Shown: positions 46,200-60,959, counted from the stretch's first letter. The stretch: DNA of 64,000 nucleotides from Polytrichum commune (GCA_950295325.1 OX485804.1:4834001-4898000), one strand, 5' to 3'. Notes: generated by a model not told the origin, from the letters alone. Numbers and translations: made by a program.

Positions 46200-48700
46200 G
46201 GAGAATTCAAAAGTAATGCTTGGGATCTCATCTTTGTTGATGTATCTTATGATGAAAAGTTTGTTAAGCCAAATTCAAGAAGGGGCTCTTCAATTATCGC
46301 ACACTATATATGATGCATTGTTTCAATTGATAAAAGATGATAAATATGAAGAGATGTCAACATCAGAGTTGTCTGGGGAGCTTGCATCCATTACAATTTT
46401 CAAGCTATTTTTGTGGGAAGCGTGGAGGTAATTAGAACTAAGGCATTACCTTGTATTTTCTAGTCTATTGACACAACAAACATGAGATGCTCAGATGTAC
46501 CCCAATTCACTACTTTGCTTCTCTACTTTGCTATTGTTCCTCTTTGTGGTATATTAAAACATTCTTACTGGAGTAGCAATACCTATTGTTAGGAAGTGAC
46601 GTCAATGTCGTCCAACATTCATAGGTCCAGTACTCAAATTTTCTTCAGTACAATGTTGTTTGATCAATTCTAATATGTAAGCTCGTCTTAGGATTGTACT
46701 AAAATTCCTATGGATGTAGGTTTTGTAGCATGTTATGTTTAGAAAATAAGTTTTGGACACACACTTATTTGGTTTTCTTTGAAGTGGTGATATAGGAGGT
46801 TGGTCCATGTGGTGATTTGATTGATGATGACATTTCGACAACTATACATAATGCTACAGGGCCCAAGAATGTCTCTGTACTAGAGGTATGAATCATAATG
46901 ACATTCATTTTCAAATGTTTACATGAGGCAATTTGCATGTAGTGTACTTAGAAATGGAGAAGTGATTGTGCTGGGATGCTTGCCTTAGCAATTCGTATTG
47001 TAAGAGATAAGATGTTTCCTCCTACAAGCACTTCGGGTTTTCAGTCTTTAGGCATATCACAAATTATGTTAGGTTAGACCTTTGGCAATCAAGGATCCAC
47101 AAATTGGTTTACTACACATGTTTAAAACATACTACTATGAAGCTTGTCCATTTTTGCTTGATTTTTTGGGTCTCAAATAAAAGGTTTTTGAGCAGTACAA
47201 ACTGCATTTTTTCAATTTTGTGCCCAAGCGCCCTTTGAGTTACTTGTCCGCTGGCAAATTGCACGTTCACTAGAGCCCAATTTCTACTGCGCTTGATTTA
47301 CATGTGATGAGCTTGTAAAGGTGCAATAGGCCCCCATTCTTTGTGTTATGCAATACTATTTGTTATTTTTCATCTGTTCTTTTCTTATTCTTATTTCTAC
47401 CTTCTTTACACTTGCACCGAAGTCACTATTGTAGTGGTTCTTAAGTTGTTTGCACCTATTTTAGTTTAGGCCTGATGGAATTGCTCATTTCTTGCATGTG
47501 GGAAATACTGTGTTTTGTGTTGCAATCACTTGTTAGATTTCACAAAGGTGGTTGCAACATGAGTTGCAACAATTACCGCAATTGTGAAGCGTGTCGAGAA
47601 AGTGGTTGCAAGATTTTAGCAAAAAGGTTTAACTCCTATATAAACCATGATTGCCATCTGATCCAAATGGAGCTATCAACATTCATTGACCTTTTGTGTG
47701 CTCTAGTGAGTGCTATTATTTTTATACGATTATTGTGGTTATTGTTTGATGATTGAAATTTCTATGATCTATGAACTTGATTTGACTGCGAGATGCGTCG
47801 CGTTTGTATAATGGTCAATGCTAGTTAGGGCCATCATTTACCTTCAAGTGCAAAGTGTCTTGTATATGTAGTTGCAAATAGTGTTTCACAGCTTCTGTAC
47901 TGAGAGTTTTTTCAGAGTCATATATGTAGGTATCATGTCATACAACAATGTGCATCAAGAGGATCGTTTGTTGCTTTCTATTGCACATGGACTACATCAA
48001 CACATCTCATCCTAACTTTGTAGGAGGGGGCAAAGCAATGGAGGTTGCTTTGAACTCACAGTGGGGTCGCTAAACAATATTTCACAAGGTTGCACCTTTC
48101 TACCAATCTACAATATTAAAAGTTCTCATGGACCTAGATGTTGTGATCATATTTTCACAACTCTCTACATATATGCCTAGGACCATTTGTTATTTTTTTC
48201 TTGGTAAAATCATCTTCCACTTTGCAAGATCTCTTCCTTGCCTATTTGTGCTATGGTTGGTTGACTGATGAATTTGAGAGTCCCCATCTCAATCGGGATG
48301 TCCATGGCATAGAAAAAGAAACACATTTGTTCATTTAAAAGTGGTAACGGATTGGAAGCAAGTGACTATCTGAACAATAAAAATTAGCAAGTGTTGTTCA
48401 AGAACAAATGAGTGTAGATGGTGAATATAAACCGTCTAATATAGTTTGAATGTGGTGGATGTCTTAGTTAGTAGAAATGTTATTACATCTTTGCAATCAA
48501 AACAACACCCAACACCCACCATAAACCCAACAACACTGACTCACTACCTACCAAACATTTACCCATAAACACCCATTAGTCACCCAACACCCACAGGCAC
48601 CTCCCAATACCCACCCAGGCCCCACCCAATAGCAAACCACAACTTCTGCACATGCAGTGAAGCTCATTGTGGCCCAACTTTAGGTCATTCTCCGGAAACT
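46200..48700 (+). other. Region with scattered exon-like fragments, no gene called
   Basis: Protein-like text appears at about 46,213-46,430 (AWDLIFVDVSYDEKFVKPN in one frame, then YDALFQLIKDDKYEEMSTSE in another), about 46,955-47,070 (CAGMLALAIRIVRDKMFPP) and 47,475-47,756 (a Cys-rich frame). They could be decayed exons lying upstream of the TGS1 remnants. I recognise no domain and cannot join them in frame. Confidence 0.2.
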
Positions 48701-48709
48701 ACAAATCAG

Positions 48710-49583
48710 GTAGAGCTTGACAGTACAGTATGCGCAGAGGAACTGAGTGTTCTCGGAGCCTTAGAGACGAACATACGCTGTAATTTGCAAACTGCAGTGG
48801 GCGTGGACGATAGTGTGCCTTACGTCAATAAGGTGCTTTGTGATGTGAATGAGAAAGTAACAAATATATATGGCAATGTTTCAAACTGCTTCTTTGAAAC
48901 ATCCTCCACATCCAGGTATGCAGGTTGCTGCCGAGTCACAAGACAACTCTGTCATTCTGCTTCTAGTTTATGCTTGTTGACCTTGTTTCTGACAGCTTAA
49001 GTATCTCATACTAGAACCAATTACAATGTCATCTATATTTTAGTCTGATAGGAGATATCTATGTTATTAAAGTCACGAGCTTTTTAATTGCAGTTGATCT
49101 CTTCAGATGAAATGGAAGCCAGTTTTGTGTGTTTTAAAATTCCACTAGATTGTTGCTTCCTAGGCATACTACAGATGGCAAGTTATATCAGAATTGTGAT
49201 GCAAATGAAGTCAAGTTCCATCTTTTGATAATTCCTGTGTCGCTTAGGCGCAATGATGTTTCTTCTCTTGTCAAAGCAGCATGCCACAAACTTCCTTGTG
49301 GAACACACATTCAATTTATAGACAGTGATGATGAAAAAGAAACTGGGGCTGAGGGATTCACTACTGAAACTGTACTCAACGATTCAATAGAAAGGGCTGG
49401 ATCTGGAGCGGTTCATGAATTGCCACTAGAAGTTGCAACTGAAGGGGATGATAATGGAGTTTTGAATGACGAAGGTGCAGTTATCAGCAAACTTAAAGCC
49501 CGCAAAGAAGAGAGGAAACGGAATGTATCTCGCATTGTGGAGAATATGCCAACTGACGCTTGTCTGCTCAAATACAACTGACG
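48710..49583 (+). CDS. Two-exon open frame, possible N-terminal part of TGS1
   Basis: Exon 48710-48915 (after acceptor AAATCAG; ELDSTVCAEELSVLGALETN, then SNCFFETSSTS, donor GTATGC) joins in frame to exon 49149-49583 (acceptor CCACTAG; LLPRHTTDGKLYQNCDANEV, FHLLIIPVSLRRNDVSSLVK, then an acidic stretch and the basic KLKARKEERKRN, ending LLKYN and TGA). It directly precedes the TGS1 exons, and plant TGS1 proteins have long variable N-termini with acidic and basic tracts. The link to TGS1 is positional, not by recognised homology. The frame ends inside a 14-bp local duplication (CAACTGACGCTTGT at 49550 and 49575). Confidence 0.4.
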
Positions 49584-50244
49584 CTTGTAATCCCTAATAC
49601 TTTTCCATGAGTCTTACTATCTGCTTGTTTGGAAGATTGATGCAGAAGGCCTATTCCGGTTGGTGGTTTCTTAATCACTCATTCTTGAAATGTCTGATTT
49701 TCCTGTAGAGGTAGTGCAATTAGGAGTGGCCAGGGTTGCTACGTACCTTGCAATTCCCATTGATTTCCTCCCAATCTTTCTTCCTTCATCAAAAGTGAAC
49801 ATTTGTTCCATTTCTACAGTCTCATCATGCTTAAAAAAAATGAAGAATCTCTGGCAGCGTGAACGGAGATCTAGGAAGCAAAAAGCTTGTGCTCTTACTT
49901 TCAGTTTGAGTGCTATAGGCTGGAAGTCAGCCTTCAGAACAAAGTGATTGCAACCGTGACTGCAGAACGCTGCAAGATTTTCAGCCAATTAACTCCCACC
50001 ATGCAGCCATCACAAGTGGTGATGGCTGACTAATCTCAGCAACAGTGCTCAACTCATATGGAAGACTACCCTTCGTTTCCCATGACCAGTACTTCTGTTG
50101 TTCTGTTAATTAGATGCACTTGGAGGTTGAAAGTTCAAGCAGAGCGATTATGAGCTGCAAATGGCAGGGACATAAATATAACATTTGGATAAAACCTGTT
50201 GTGGTTACTGCAATAATTGAAGGAAGAGGGAGTGAAGTTCGTAC

Positions 50245-52361
<2,117 letters not shown>

Positions 52362-52639
52362 TTGCGGCACGGACCTCAGGAGCCATTTTCTTGTTGGCAG
52401 TTTCCAAGGTTGGAAGGTAATGCATGGGATTTAGTGGACCTTTTTTGGTGATGATAATGTCTCTGCCATGTGATCAGGACTTCAAGTACTATGTATATGT
52501 CACACGATGATGTGGATGTTGTACATATGCAAGGGGTCCAACAATTTCAGGGTTTTGCCGTTTTACAAGTCTAGGTTCAGCCACATTGATCCACCCACAC
52601 ATAAACACCCTCCCATAAAGTGTGTTCAAATTGGTGTTG

Positions 52640-52980
52640 TTCACTGTCTTTACAGAGTTTAGGTTTCTTGAGTGTTCACTTGGAATAAAAATTGTACATT
52701 ATTATTGATTGCAAGTGATTTCATATTTTTATCTTCAGAATGCAAACTCATATAATCTGTTCAAAATTGCAACGCAGGATCCTTTTGGGGACAAACATGG
52801 ATGTTGCACTGTCTTTAAACAGGTTAGGTTTCTTGGTTCCCCACTATGGATTTAAAATTTTGCACTATTATTGATCATAAGGGATTTCATACTTCAACTT
52901 CTCAGAATTGCAAACTAATATCATCTGTCTAAACTGGATAGCAGGATCCTTCTTGGGACAAACATGGATGTTTTAGAGAC
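52640..52980 (+). repeat. ~167-bp tandem duplication downstream of TGS1
   Basis: 'GCAGGATCCTT' with 'ACAAACATGGATGTT' occurs at 52,774 and 52,941, and 'TTAGGTTTCTTG' with 'ATTATTGAT' precedes each. The copies are about 85% alike by eye. They lie in the 3' region of TGS1. Confidence 0.75.
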
Positions 52981-54990
52981 TTGTACAAAAACACAAGGAG
53001 CATCCTGTTGTGTAGATATGAATCAAAGATTGGACAGAAGAGTGCCTATGTACCAGAATACACGAAATGCTTTGCTGCAGGGAAGAGCTGCACAGGAGGG
53101 AGAATGAGATAATAATTCTTGGTGTTGCGTCAACGTGAGGTTCGAGAGCAAGCTGTCACTAAAGCGTGCATGAGGGGGCATGTTGCGAGCATTGTATTTG
53201 TACCTTTACAATACTCATATTTTGTAAGGTGTTCGTGAATAGAGGGCATTCCTTCGTCAATCTTCAAATTGACTAGTTCTCATGTGAGGTTTTGCAAGGG
53301 GCCCTTGCAAATGTACCATTTTCAGTCAGGAGGGCTTGGCGTAGGGTAAGACGTAATCTCTGAGTTGTTATCCTTGCCATTCCTCGGAGTGAAATCAAAT
53401 CAAAATGTCCAAGTCTTTGTTGGTAGGCACAATTGTTCTCATGGCTTTGTCTCATGATATTTTTGAAGGACAGAGTGATCAAAAGGAAGGAGAATATGCA
53501 TGAATTGCGCATTAGAAGCCTATGCATCATTATTGTTGTATTTCCATTACTCGATGCTACGTAATCCGCTCATTGTTGTTTGTCGGCCCAATGTAAAAAC
53601 TACTGAAGTAAAGTCAATACTCTTTTAAATGGTGCTATGATTGAGCACTCAAAGTAATGAATGATCTCCTGATATCCAAGAGATTAGAATTCCATTGTCT
53701 TTGAAAAACTTGCCCTACTAATCTTACTCGAGCCTTCTAGTGTGTGATATAAATGTTTTTAACAGCCCTAATTTTTGCCATTGGTGTGGCCCACAAGAAT
53801 CATGAATTCGCAAGGCTCCAAGAAGTTCATGGAGCAATTTCTTACGGAAGTAACTCGGTGACGTACCTTGTAGAGTGAGGTGGTGAGTATTGTTCAAAAT
53901 ATGGCGGAATCTATGGAAAATAGAGGGAAGGTCAAGTTCCTGATAGTACTAGTACAAAGTGCCCTTCATAGAGTTAGTGATAGGATTGCACCATGCCAAG
54001 AAAAGAGAGTCGATTCAAAACTCCCCTCACAAGACGAACCTCCTGCCACTAAGGTAGAGGGTGCTAAAACCAACACCCCATCCAAAACCAACACCTATAA
54101 ACGTCTCCCAATTGCCAACACTCTACGACCTTGAACCGTATCCGGCGATGTAGGAGTGTCTGGGCCCACGGAGTGACGGTTTTAGGTGCCATTAGTGGTG
54201 CCACCTCATAGCGGCCTCCACTACCTTCATGCAGGGTAGGTAACGGCTTCCACTCTATCTCGGGTTGGTTCAAGGTGGGATTAGGGTGGCTTGTCAATGC
54301 CTATTCTAGCCATTCTATTCACAACGCCAAGGAGGTAGGCCCACAAAGCACAAAAGGGTAATTTCCCAGAATGCAAGGGGGTCGGTTCCCGGGATGCAAG
54401 GTGATGGTTTTGCAAGCGAACCGGGTGGGATCATGAAGGTAGCCGTGTGGCTTTGCGTACCATTACTACTTGGGCTTTGATATAGTTTGGGTCTGGTACC
54501 CAACTATGTTGTGTTGGTTCTAGGCAATGACGATGGGGGTCCTCATTATATGTGAAGTTGCCATACACGGGGCCTATGGATTGGTTTAAAGAAGCTAATA
54601 GTTTTGACTTTGAATAGTCATCAAATATTCAATTGAGATTGAAAATATTTTTTCTTTCTTGATACCTATGTTTAGCCCAAAGGCTAATATGAATACATGT
54701 CTTATATATCAACCACATAGCCATATGTATGTGCAATAGCTTAAAGTGTTGGTTTAAGCACCCTCTACCTTATATAAGGGTGTGGGTCTCTTTTCCGAAT
54801 TCTTTTCACTTGACCTCTTCAAGGGAGCCTGTCACCTCCACAACATTTTCCACTTCCATTGGGTTGTTAGCAAACTGCGAATGAGACGACAATTGAGGGG
54901 CATAACAAGTGACAAACAAGGAGGTGATTGAGGTGTGAACCCAATGCCCATAATGGGATGTACTTTTGTACGCCACTTGTATGGCTACAT
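52981..54990. other. intergenic, no gene recognised
   Basis: No exon-like frame with motifs and no paired element ends. A stretch at 54,130-54,480 is somewhat GC-richer with Pro-rich frames in several phases, probably fortuitous. Confidence 0.45.
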
Positions 54991-55285
54991 GTATGGTTGG
55001 AGGTTCATGTAGATTGATAAGAAGTTTCCTTTCATACCAAGGGTATGCTGAGGTTCTTGTCGATCTACACAAATCTCTTGCCACCCTCGATGCTAAGGGC
55101 AAGTTCCTATTGATCTACATGAACCTCCAACCACCTTGGTGTAAAGGGGAAGCTCCTATTGATTTATAAGAATTTACTTCACACTATCTGTAAATGAGAA
55201 CTTACTGTTGATCTACATGAATTTACTTCAGCCTACCTGTAAATGCGAACTTCATGCATGTTGACCTACAAGATGTCACAGTATG
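54990..55285. repeat. Degenerate ~55-bp repeat with 'TTGATCTACATGAA' core
   Basis: Core words AGGTTCATGTAGATTGAT (inverse form), TTGTCGATCTACACAAA, ATTGATCTACATGAACC, ATTGATTTATAAGAATT, TTGATCTACATGAATTT and TTGACCTACAAGATG follow at intervals of about 50-60 bp. Related words recur at about 55,750-55,820. Spacer lengths vary. Confidence 0.65.
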
Positions 55286-55289
55286 CGGC

Positions 55290-57270
55290 ATTGGCAGCCA
55301 CACCTTATCCGTGGGGTTTCATCCATTAAGATTTGGATGGATGAATCTTAGGAGTTGGAGAGGTGGTCCTTAGTGAGCAACCTCCTCCTTGGCTTGGCAT
55401 TCTTGCCAAGATAAGCCTTGTGAGTGAGTGTGTGGAGAGAGCTTGTGTGAGGTGAAGATTGCATGTTTTTGCAATAAATCTTGAGTTCTTCTCCCCTTAC
55501 TTACACTCTTGAATTCTCCCGTGATGGAGTGAGAGATAACTTGACTCATTGTGTGCATTTGAAGAGAGAATTAGAGCTCTTGCTAGCGTTTGACTCTCTT
55601 CCTTCTCTATGAAGGTGTGTTGTGTATGTATGTCTTTGCTATGTTTTGGTGTTATTTGTTAGTGGCGGTTGGTACTCGAGCTACAGTGACACACGTTCAC
55701 TATTTACACGACAAAGAATTCACTTCACAATACTTGTAAATGAAGTTTTTTGTTGATATACAAGAACCCCCCTTTGCACCATGGTTGGATAGAGGTTTTT
55801 TTTTACCTACATGAGGCCACCCTTGTGCCTTGGATGGACAAACATGAATTAGCTCTTAATTAAAGTGAAGGGCATTGAAAGGTGCAAGGCCATATTGTTC
55901 TATAAGACATTGTCCTCCAACTTGAAGTATACCTTTGAACACAACATTCAAATAAAATCCGGTGTTTGTTTATGACGCGCTATGTGAACAAAGGTGTTCC
56001 ATACATGCATTCATGTAAAGGAAGCTTAGGACAAGTTGGATGTGGAAGTTCCTCCAAATCAACATGAACTTATAGCTCTTTCTTGAGGTGGCACCCTCTT
56101 GAAGTGAAATTTGGAGGGCATACATATATATTGTTTGTTTTTAAATTAAATATTATGTGGGTCATTGAGTGATTATATAGGTCCCATCCCCTCAACACTT
56201 TGCTACTAAGCCTAGTGGACCTTTCTTCGCTATGGAGATTATTTGTCAAAGTATGCATGGAGATATTGCCAATATTTGCTAAAGATGGAATGTTTGTGTA
56301 TAGCAATATTACACATGGATTCAAGTGCAGAAATGACCTTGTCAATGAGTTTCTATTAAATTATGTGTCCAAACTTTTATTTTTATTTTCTACATGTTGA
56401 CAATGTTGTTAATAAGATATGATCTATTTGTTTTGTACAAATCATCCATCTCCGAAATTGTCTTCATTGAAGATGAAGAATATGGGGACATCAAAGAGAT
56501 TGATGCAAATTGTAGTGGTCTTCATTAGGATGATTAATTGAACGTTCTCTTGTTGCTCGTCAATGAATATGGGGTCGAAGTAGGTGGAGGTATTTGTAGA
56601 AACTCCAATCCAATTGATTGCAATGATAAACACGCACTTGGAGATGATGACATAGAAGTTCTTATTATGGACCCTGTGGAGGGGATGATGGATGTGCATG
56701 CAATTTTCTCTCTAAGACGTTTGCCTACATCCTGTGCTTCTCATGATGGTTACAATCTCTTCCAGCATCAATTGGACAATGTCATTAGGTTTAATGAGCA
56801 AACTAGGTTGCAAACGCAATGACAAAATGAAGCAAAACAAAAATACCAAACTACCATAATATTCATGCAACGCCATATGCCCCCAAAGAAATCACGTGTT
56901 TGGGACCCCGATTATGTTCACCAACTCTCCACCATCGATTGTTGCAAATTGAGAGTGTGTAAAATATTTGACTAGGAAATAGGTACTTGCGTTGTGCTCC
57001 AGGTTGTATGGCTGCACTCCTAGTATGAGATATAGCAAACGCATTCATGTTCATGGTGAAATCCACGGAGGACCTGGGGAAGGGAGAAAAGTTGTCACTT
57101 TGTGTGGCATGACATATGCCTCTGTGCATGGCGTGAAATTCTTGCAGTGTCTTGTAGAGCTCAATTACCTCCATTTGTTCCTGGGGTTGACCGTATTGTA
57201 GTGATTTAGAGCGTCATCCAAATTATGATGACTAAACTACCTAATCTCCTTGTCGTTTGTTGTTTTCTAT
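55290..57270. other. intergenic, no gene recognised
   Basis: Several short frames, including 56,538-56,822 (GGGICRNSNPIDCNDKHALG), have protein-like text but no recognised motif or splice context that joins them. They may be relics. Confidence 0.35.
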
Positions 57271-57329
57271 CTTGGTTATTTTCCTTGTTGTGTTGATAGG
57301 TGTTTTCGTTCTTCTTTTAAAAGCTCTTC

Positions 57330-58440
57330 CACCTTGTATCCATCATGATGGATTTTAGAGTATAACTTAAAAGTCTTCTTTTGATGATGATATCTCTTCA
57401 AGTAGTATTGTTCGAACAACTATTGCTTCTAATTTATCAACTTGTTTGTTGTAACTTTTTTCTTGTGTTGAACTTCTTCATGTGCCACAGTTCTCTCTTT
57501 AAGCTCAAGTGTTACTTCCTATCTTTGATCTAGATCTTCTTATTTTTTCTTCGTGTGTCGTAGTGTTATAACTTCCTCATGTGCCGCCATTATCTTTTTT
57601 TATAGCTCAAGTGGTCCTTCTAAGTGTTGTTCTAGATCTTGTCAACTCCTCCTCGTATGTTATAGTGCCGCAAAATCTTCAGGTGTTGCAGTTGTCTCCT
57701 CTTCTTCTCAAGTTGCTAATTAACTTTTCTTCAAGGGTTGAAGTACCTTAAGTACCTTAAGTAGCCAAGTAACCCACGTAACAAGTTATCCTTCCTTCAA
57801 ATCTCTAAGTAGCTAAGTAACCAAAGTAGCCAAGTATCCAAGTTAACTTTTTTTTCTAAATCATCAAGTAGCCGAGTAACCAAAGTAGCTAAGTATCCAA
57901 GTAACCTTCCTTTTTGGTGACCTCTAGCTACGTTATCAAGTATCTCTTCTTTTACTTTGGTAAGTAGCCAAGTAACCAAGTAGCTCTTCTTTCACTTCGA
58001 TAAGTAGCCAAGTAACAAGTCTTCTCTTCTCTTCTATGTATCTTAAGTTGTACGTAATCTTCTTTAAGTAACCAAATAGCCTTTCTTCAACTAGCAAGTA
58101 ACTTCTCTTCAATTCACCAAGTAACTAGTAACAAGTAGCTAGTAACAAGTAACCTTTCTTCAAATGACCAAGTAGTCTTTCTTCAAGTAACAAGTAACTT
58201 CTCTTCAATTTGCCGAGTAACCATGTAATTAGTAACAAGTCACCCTTCTTCGAGTGACCAAGTAGTCTTTCTTCAAGTAATCAAGTAGCCTTTCTAAGTA
58301 ATCAAGTTGCACGCGACCTTCTTCAAGTAACCAAGTAACCTTTCGTTAAATAGCAAATAACTTTTCTTCGAGTTGCCAAATAGCCTTTCTTCAAGTTGAT
58401 GAGTAACCAAGTAACCAAGTTACCTTTTGTTCCCAAAAAA
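57330..58440. repeat. Degenerate repeat block: ~105-bp CTTCTTC units, then AAGTAACCAAGTAGCC words
   Basis: From 57,380 to about 57,740 a unit of about 105 bp recurs (TCTAGATCTT, CGTGTGTCGTAGTGTT, CCTCATGTGCCGC, AGCTCAAGTG). From 57,745 to 58,430 the words AAGTAGCC, AAGTAACC and CTTCTTCAAGT recur almost without a break. The complement of AGTAACAAGTAGC is also found in both LTR-like repeats (about 1660-1790 and 42,640-42,790). Confidence 0.7.
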
Positions 58441-59310
58441 ATTCTCTCTCAACTCTTATCTCTAGTCTCCTAATTGTTAGTTTCCATTAACAAAACTTCT
58501 TTCCGTTAAAACATGTGTGGATAGCAATTTAATAATAATGAAAAAGTATTTCGACACTCTCTTTCCATGTAGAGAAGATTTCCTCTTTACATGTGTGGTA
58601 AAGCCTCTACTAACCTTCCACTTTCTTATCAACTCTTGAGGAGGCATTCTTGAGTCATTCTCTCAACTTAGTAAATTCCTGTCAATTTCTAATCCCTCTT
58701 ATATTAATCCCCTTCTCATATCAATGACATTTGGAACCGTAACTATAAGTGATGCAGTCTATTTTTAGCACATTCACAATAGTTGTATTGCAGTTCTTGT
58801 TATAACTATATGACATTCTATTTTTAGTAAGGTATCTTAATATATGTTAGTCCAGATATAATTAGCCTCACTCCAATTATAATGTACTCAATGTATCTCA
58901 GCTTTAATTATAAATCAAACACATCCTATTTTTAGCAAACCCTTAATTACATTAAAACATCAGCTATAACATCTATAATCTATTTTTAGATCCGAAATAA
59001 TACAATAATAATCTTGGTAGATATTCATGTACTTAATTTTATCATATTGTAGATAATATCATAGCAACTTTTGTAGCCATATTACTCATCAGATTTAATT
59101 TCCATAGGCAATCAATCATGCTCATGAAATATAGATAACATAGGTTCAAGAATTATTATGATAAGAATGAGAGCGGAATGAAATAAATATGCAAGAACAA
59201 TATAATTATAATTTTGGTTCATGTCAAGAACTTAATAACTCTTAGACTCATAACAATCATTGGTTCATAAATATAATTATCAACGCCCTTGCATGCAACC
59301 TCATATCTTA
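58441..59310. other. AT-rich intergenic sequence, possibly body of a decayed retroelement
   Basis: 'CTATTTTTAG' recurs at about 58,758, 58,828, 58,926 and 58,979 in an otherwise unstructured AT-rich stretch. No coding. Confidence 0.4.
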
Positions 59311-59705
59311 GGGCCGGTTTACACTACGGTGGAGAAGGCCTCCGGTCGGTCAAGAATGCTTGGCCAAGACATGGTTATATGAGGCAAATGGTGGATGTGC
59401 CGGAGAAGAATTAAAGGCAATAAAATATTTCTTAAGGAGTTGGGCTTCTCCGGAGGAGGAGTTTCTTGTCCGGCCTCTTGAGGCCGGACAAGAAACTCCT
59501 CCTCCGGAGAAGCCCAACTCCAAAAAGTGCCGCCATGTAGGCGGCCATGTCATTTTATCATCCATGAGAAAAGTTCACCACCATTGTTTTCTTCACCTAG
59601 TGTAAACACCCACCGGTCAAGAGTTGCATTTTCGACCAATCACAATTGAGAAACGCCCTTTTTTTCATGACCGGTGGACTTCTCCACCGTAGTGTAAACC
59701 GGCCC
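59311..59705. mobile_element. Harbinger-type MITE containing an 86-bp perfect foldback
   Basis: Ends GGGCCGGTTTACACTACGG (59311) and its complement finishing at 59705, with longer similarity inward (GGTGGAGAAG and CTTCTCCACC). TTA flanks both sides (59308-59310, 59706-59708). At 59436-59521 lies a perfect palindrome: 42-bp arms around a TT loop. No transposase. Confidence 0.92.
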
Positions 59706-60094
59706 TTATTCCAATGTTCTTAATTTTCTCTTCTCTCATAAATCTCCTCAATGACTTTAAAGTATCCAACTCCACTCACCAACTTTGTAAGGCAACTATT
59801 CTCGTCTCATGTGAGCTTCTATGATCTCTCATTACACAATTGCATTTCATTACTTACAATTTCTCTCATTCCTTGTAAGTCCTAAATAATTCTCAATCAT
59901 ACTCAATTTTCAACTCATGTGACTATCTCACCTCATGTGAGTTTCTATCCATAGTACTCTACAAATCTCTCGATTTACAATCAACTTGAAGATGTTTATG
60001 CTATCAATTACTTTGCCTCTACCTTGAATAACTAAGAAGAAGGTTTGAGCTTGAAGCTCTTGTATTCCAAAATGGTAAAGATACAAAGGACCTA

Positions 60095-60952
60095 CAGTCT
60101 ACCCTCTATAAATGTTAACCCTCGGGAGTGGATCAAAGTTAACATTTATATAGGTGTTAACAATTAACAATTATAAAATTGCTTTTTTGAGCAATATACA
60201 AATCTTAACATTTATAAATATAAGCAATTGTGAAGAGTCCTTGTGAGAGAATACCATTCATAAAATTGCAAACCCAATCAAAACTTTATTCAATATCAAG
60301 TTTACAAATCACGGGTGAAGTATGAATCAATGGTTCTTTGATGAGATTCAACTGCATGCACAACTTGCAAATATTTCTCAATCTGCACCAACAAACCCAC
60401 ATACTTGGACACATCACATGAACGTGATTCCATGTACCTTCTAATGGTACCAAAACTAGATTGCAAGTCACTATAAGATGGAATGGGTTCCACCTCACAC
60501 TCCTCTCCCTCACAATCATCATCTTAGACATTAGAAGTCCCACCAATAGAGCCTAAAACATCCCATACATCCTCTTCGGTGACCTCATATGGATTGTTCA
60601 AATCAAAGTCTAATTCGTATTGCACATACTCTTGTGCCTCCATTCTTGAACTTCCATCACTAGAACTATTAGTAGCCAAACTTAGTCTTTCCAAAAGACT
60701 AGTTAACTCTTGCAACTAACGCATGGTGAGAGAGAGAGGAATGTAACTGGATGTGTAGTTTTTATCATCCATATTATGGTTGTATTTCATTCGTTGACAT
60801 TTATAGAGTCAAATTTACAAAGAAGGGAGTACCATTTTGTTAACAGTTAACATGTTTAACATTTATAGTGTGCAATATGTGGGGTGTAGAAGAAAGTTAA
60901 CATTTAGAGAGGGTTAACACTTATAGGTGTAACATTTATAGAGGGTGGATTG
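60095..60952 (-). mobile_element. Pogo-type (Tc1/mariner) element, deletion derivative
   Basis: Terminal inverted repeats start CAGTCTACCCTCTATAAATG at 60095 and CAATCCACCCTCTATAAATG (complement) at 60952, flanked by TA at 60093-60094 and 60953-60954. The sequence GTTAACATTTATA recurs near both ends. The element is 858 bp and keeps only the C-terminal part of a transposase. Confidence 0.88.
60300..60719 (-). pseudogene. C-terminal fragment of Pogo/Tigger transposase
   Basis: One minus-strand frame from about 60,719 to 60,300 is interrupted by a single TAA at about 60,526. It reads LTSLLERLSLATNSSSDGSS, then YEVTEEDVWDVLGSIGG; after the stop come DDDCEGEECEVEPIPSYSDL, SSFGTIRRYMESRS and ESHQRTIDSYF. 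A Ser/acidic linker, a helical 'ALETLRRYLE'-type segment and a final Q-T-I-x-x-(Y/F)-F are typical of the tail of pogo/CENP-B-like transposases. The DNA-binding and DDE domains are absent from the element. Confidence 0.7.
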
Positions 60953-60959
60953 TAGCTCT

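Noticed and set aside
49671-49988. Minus-strand 105-residue frame between the TGS1 blocks
   Set aside because: An overlapping plus-strand frame is equally open, neither has TGS1 motifs, and the interval lies where an inversion breakpoint is expected.
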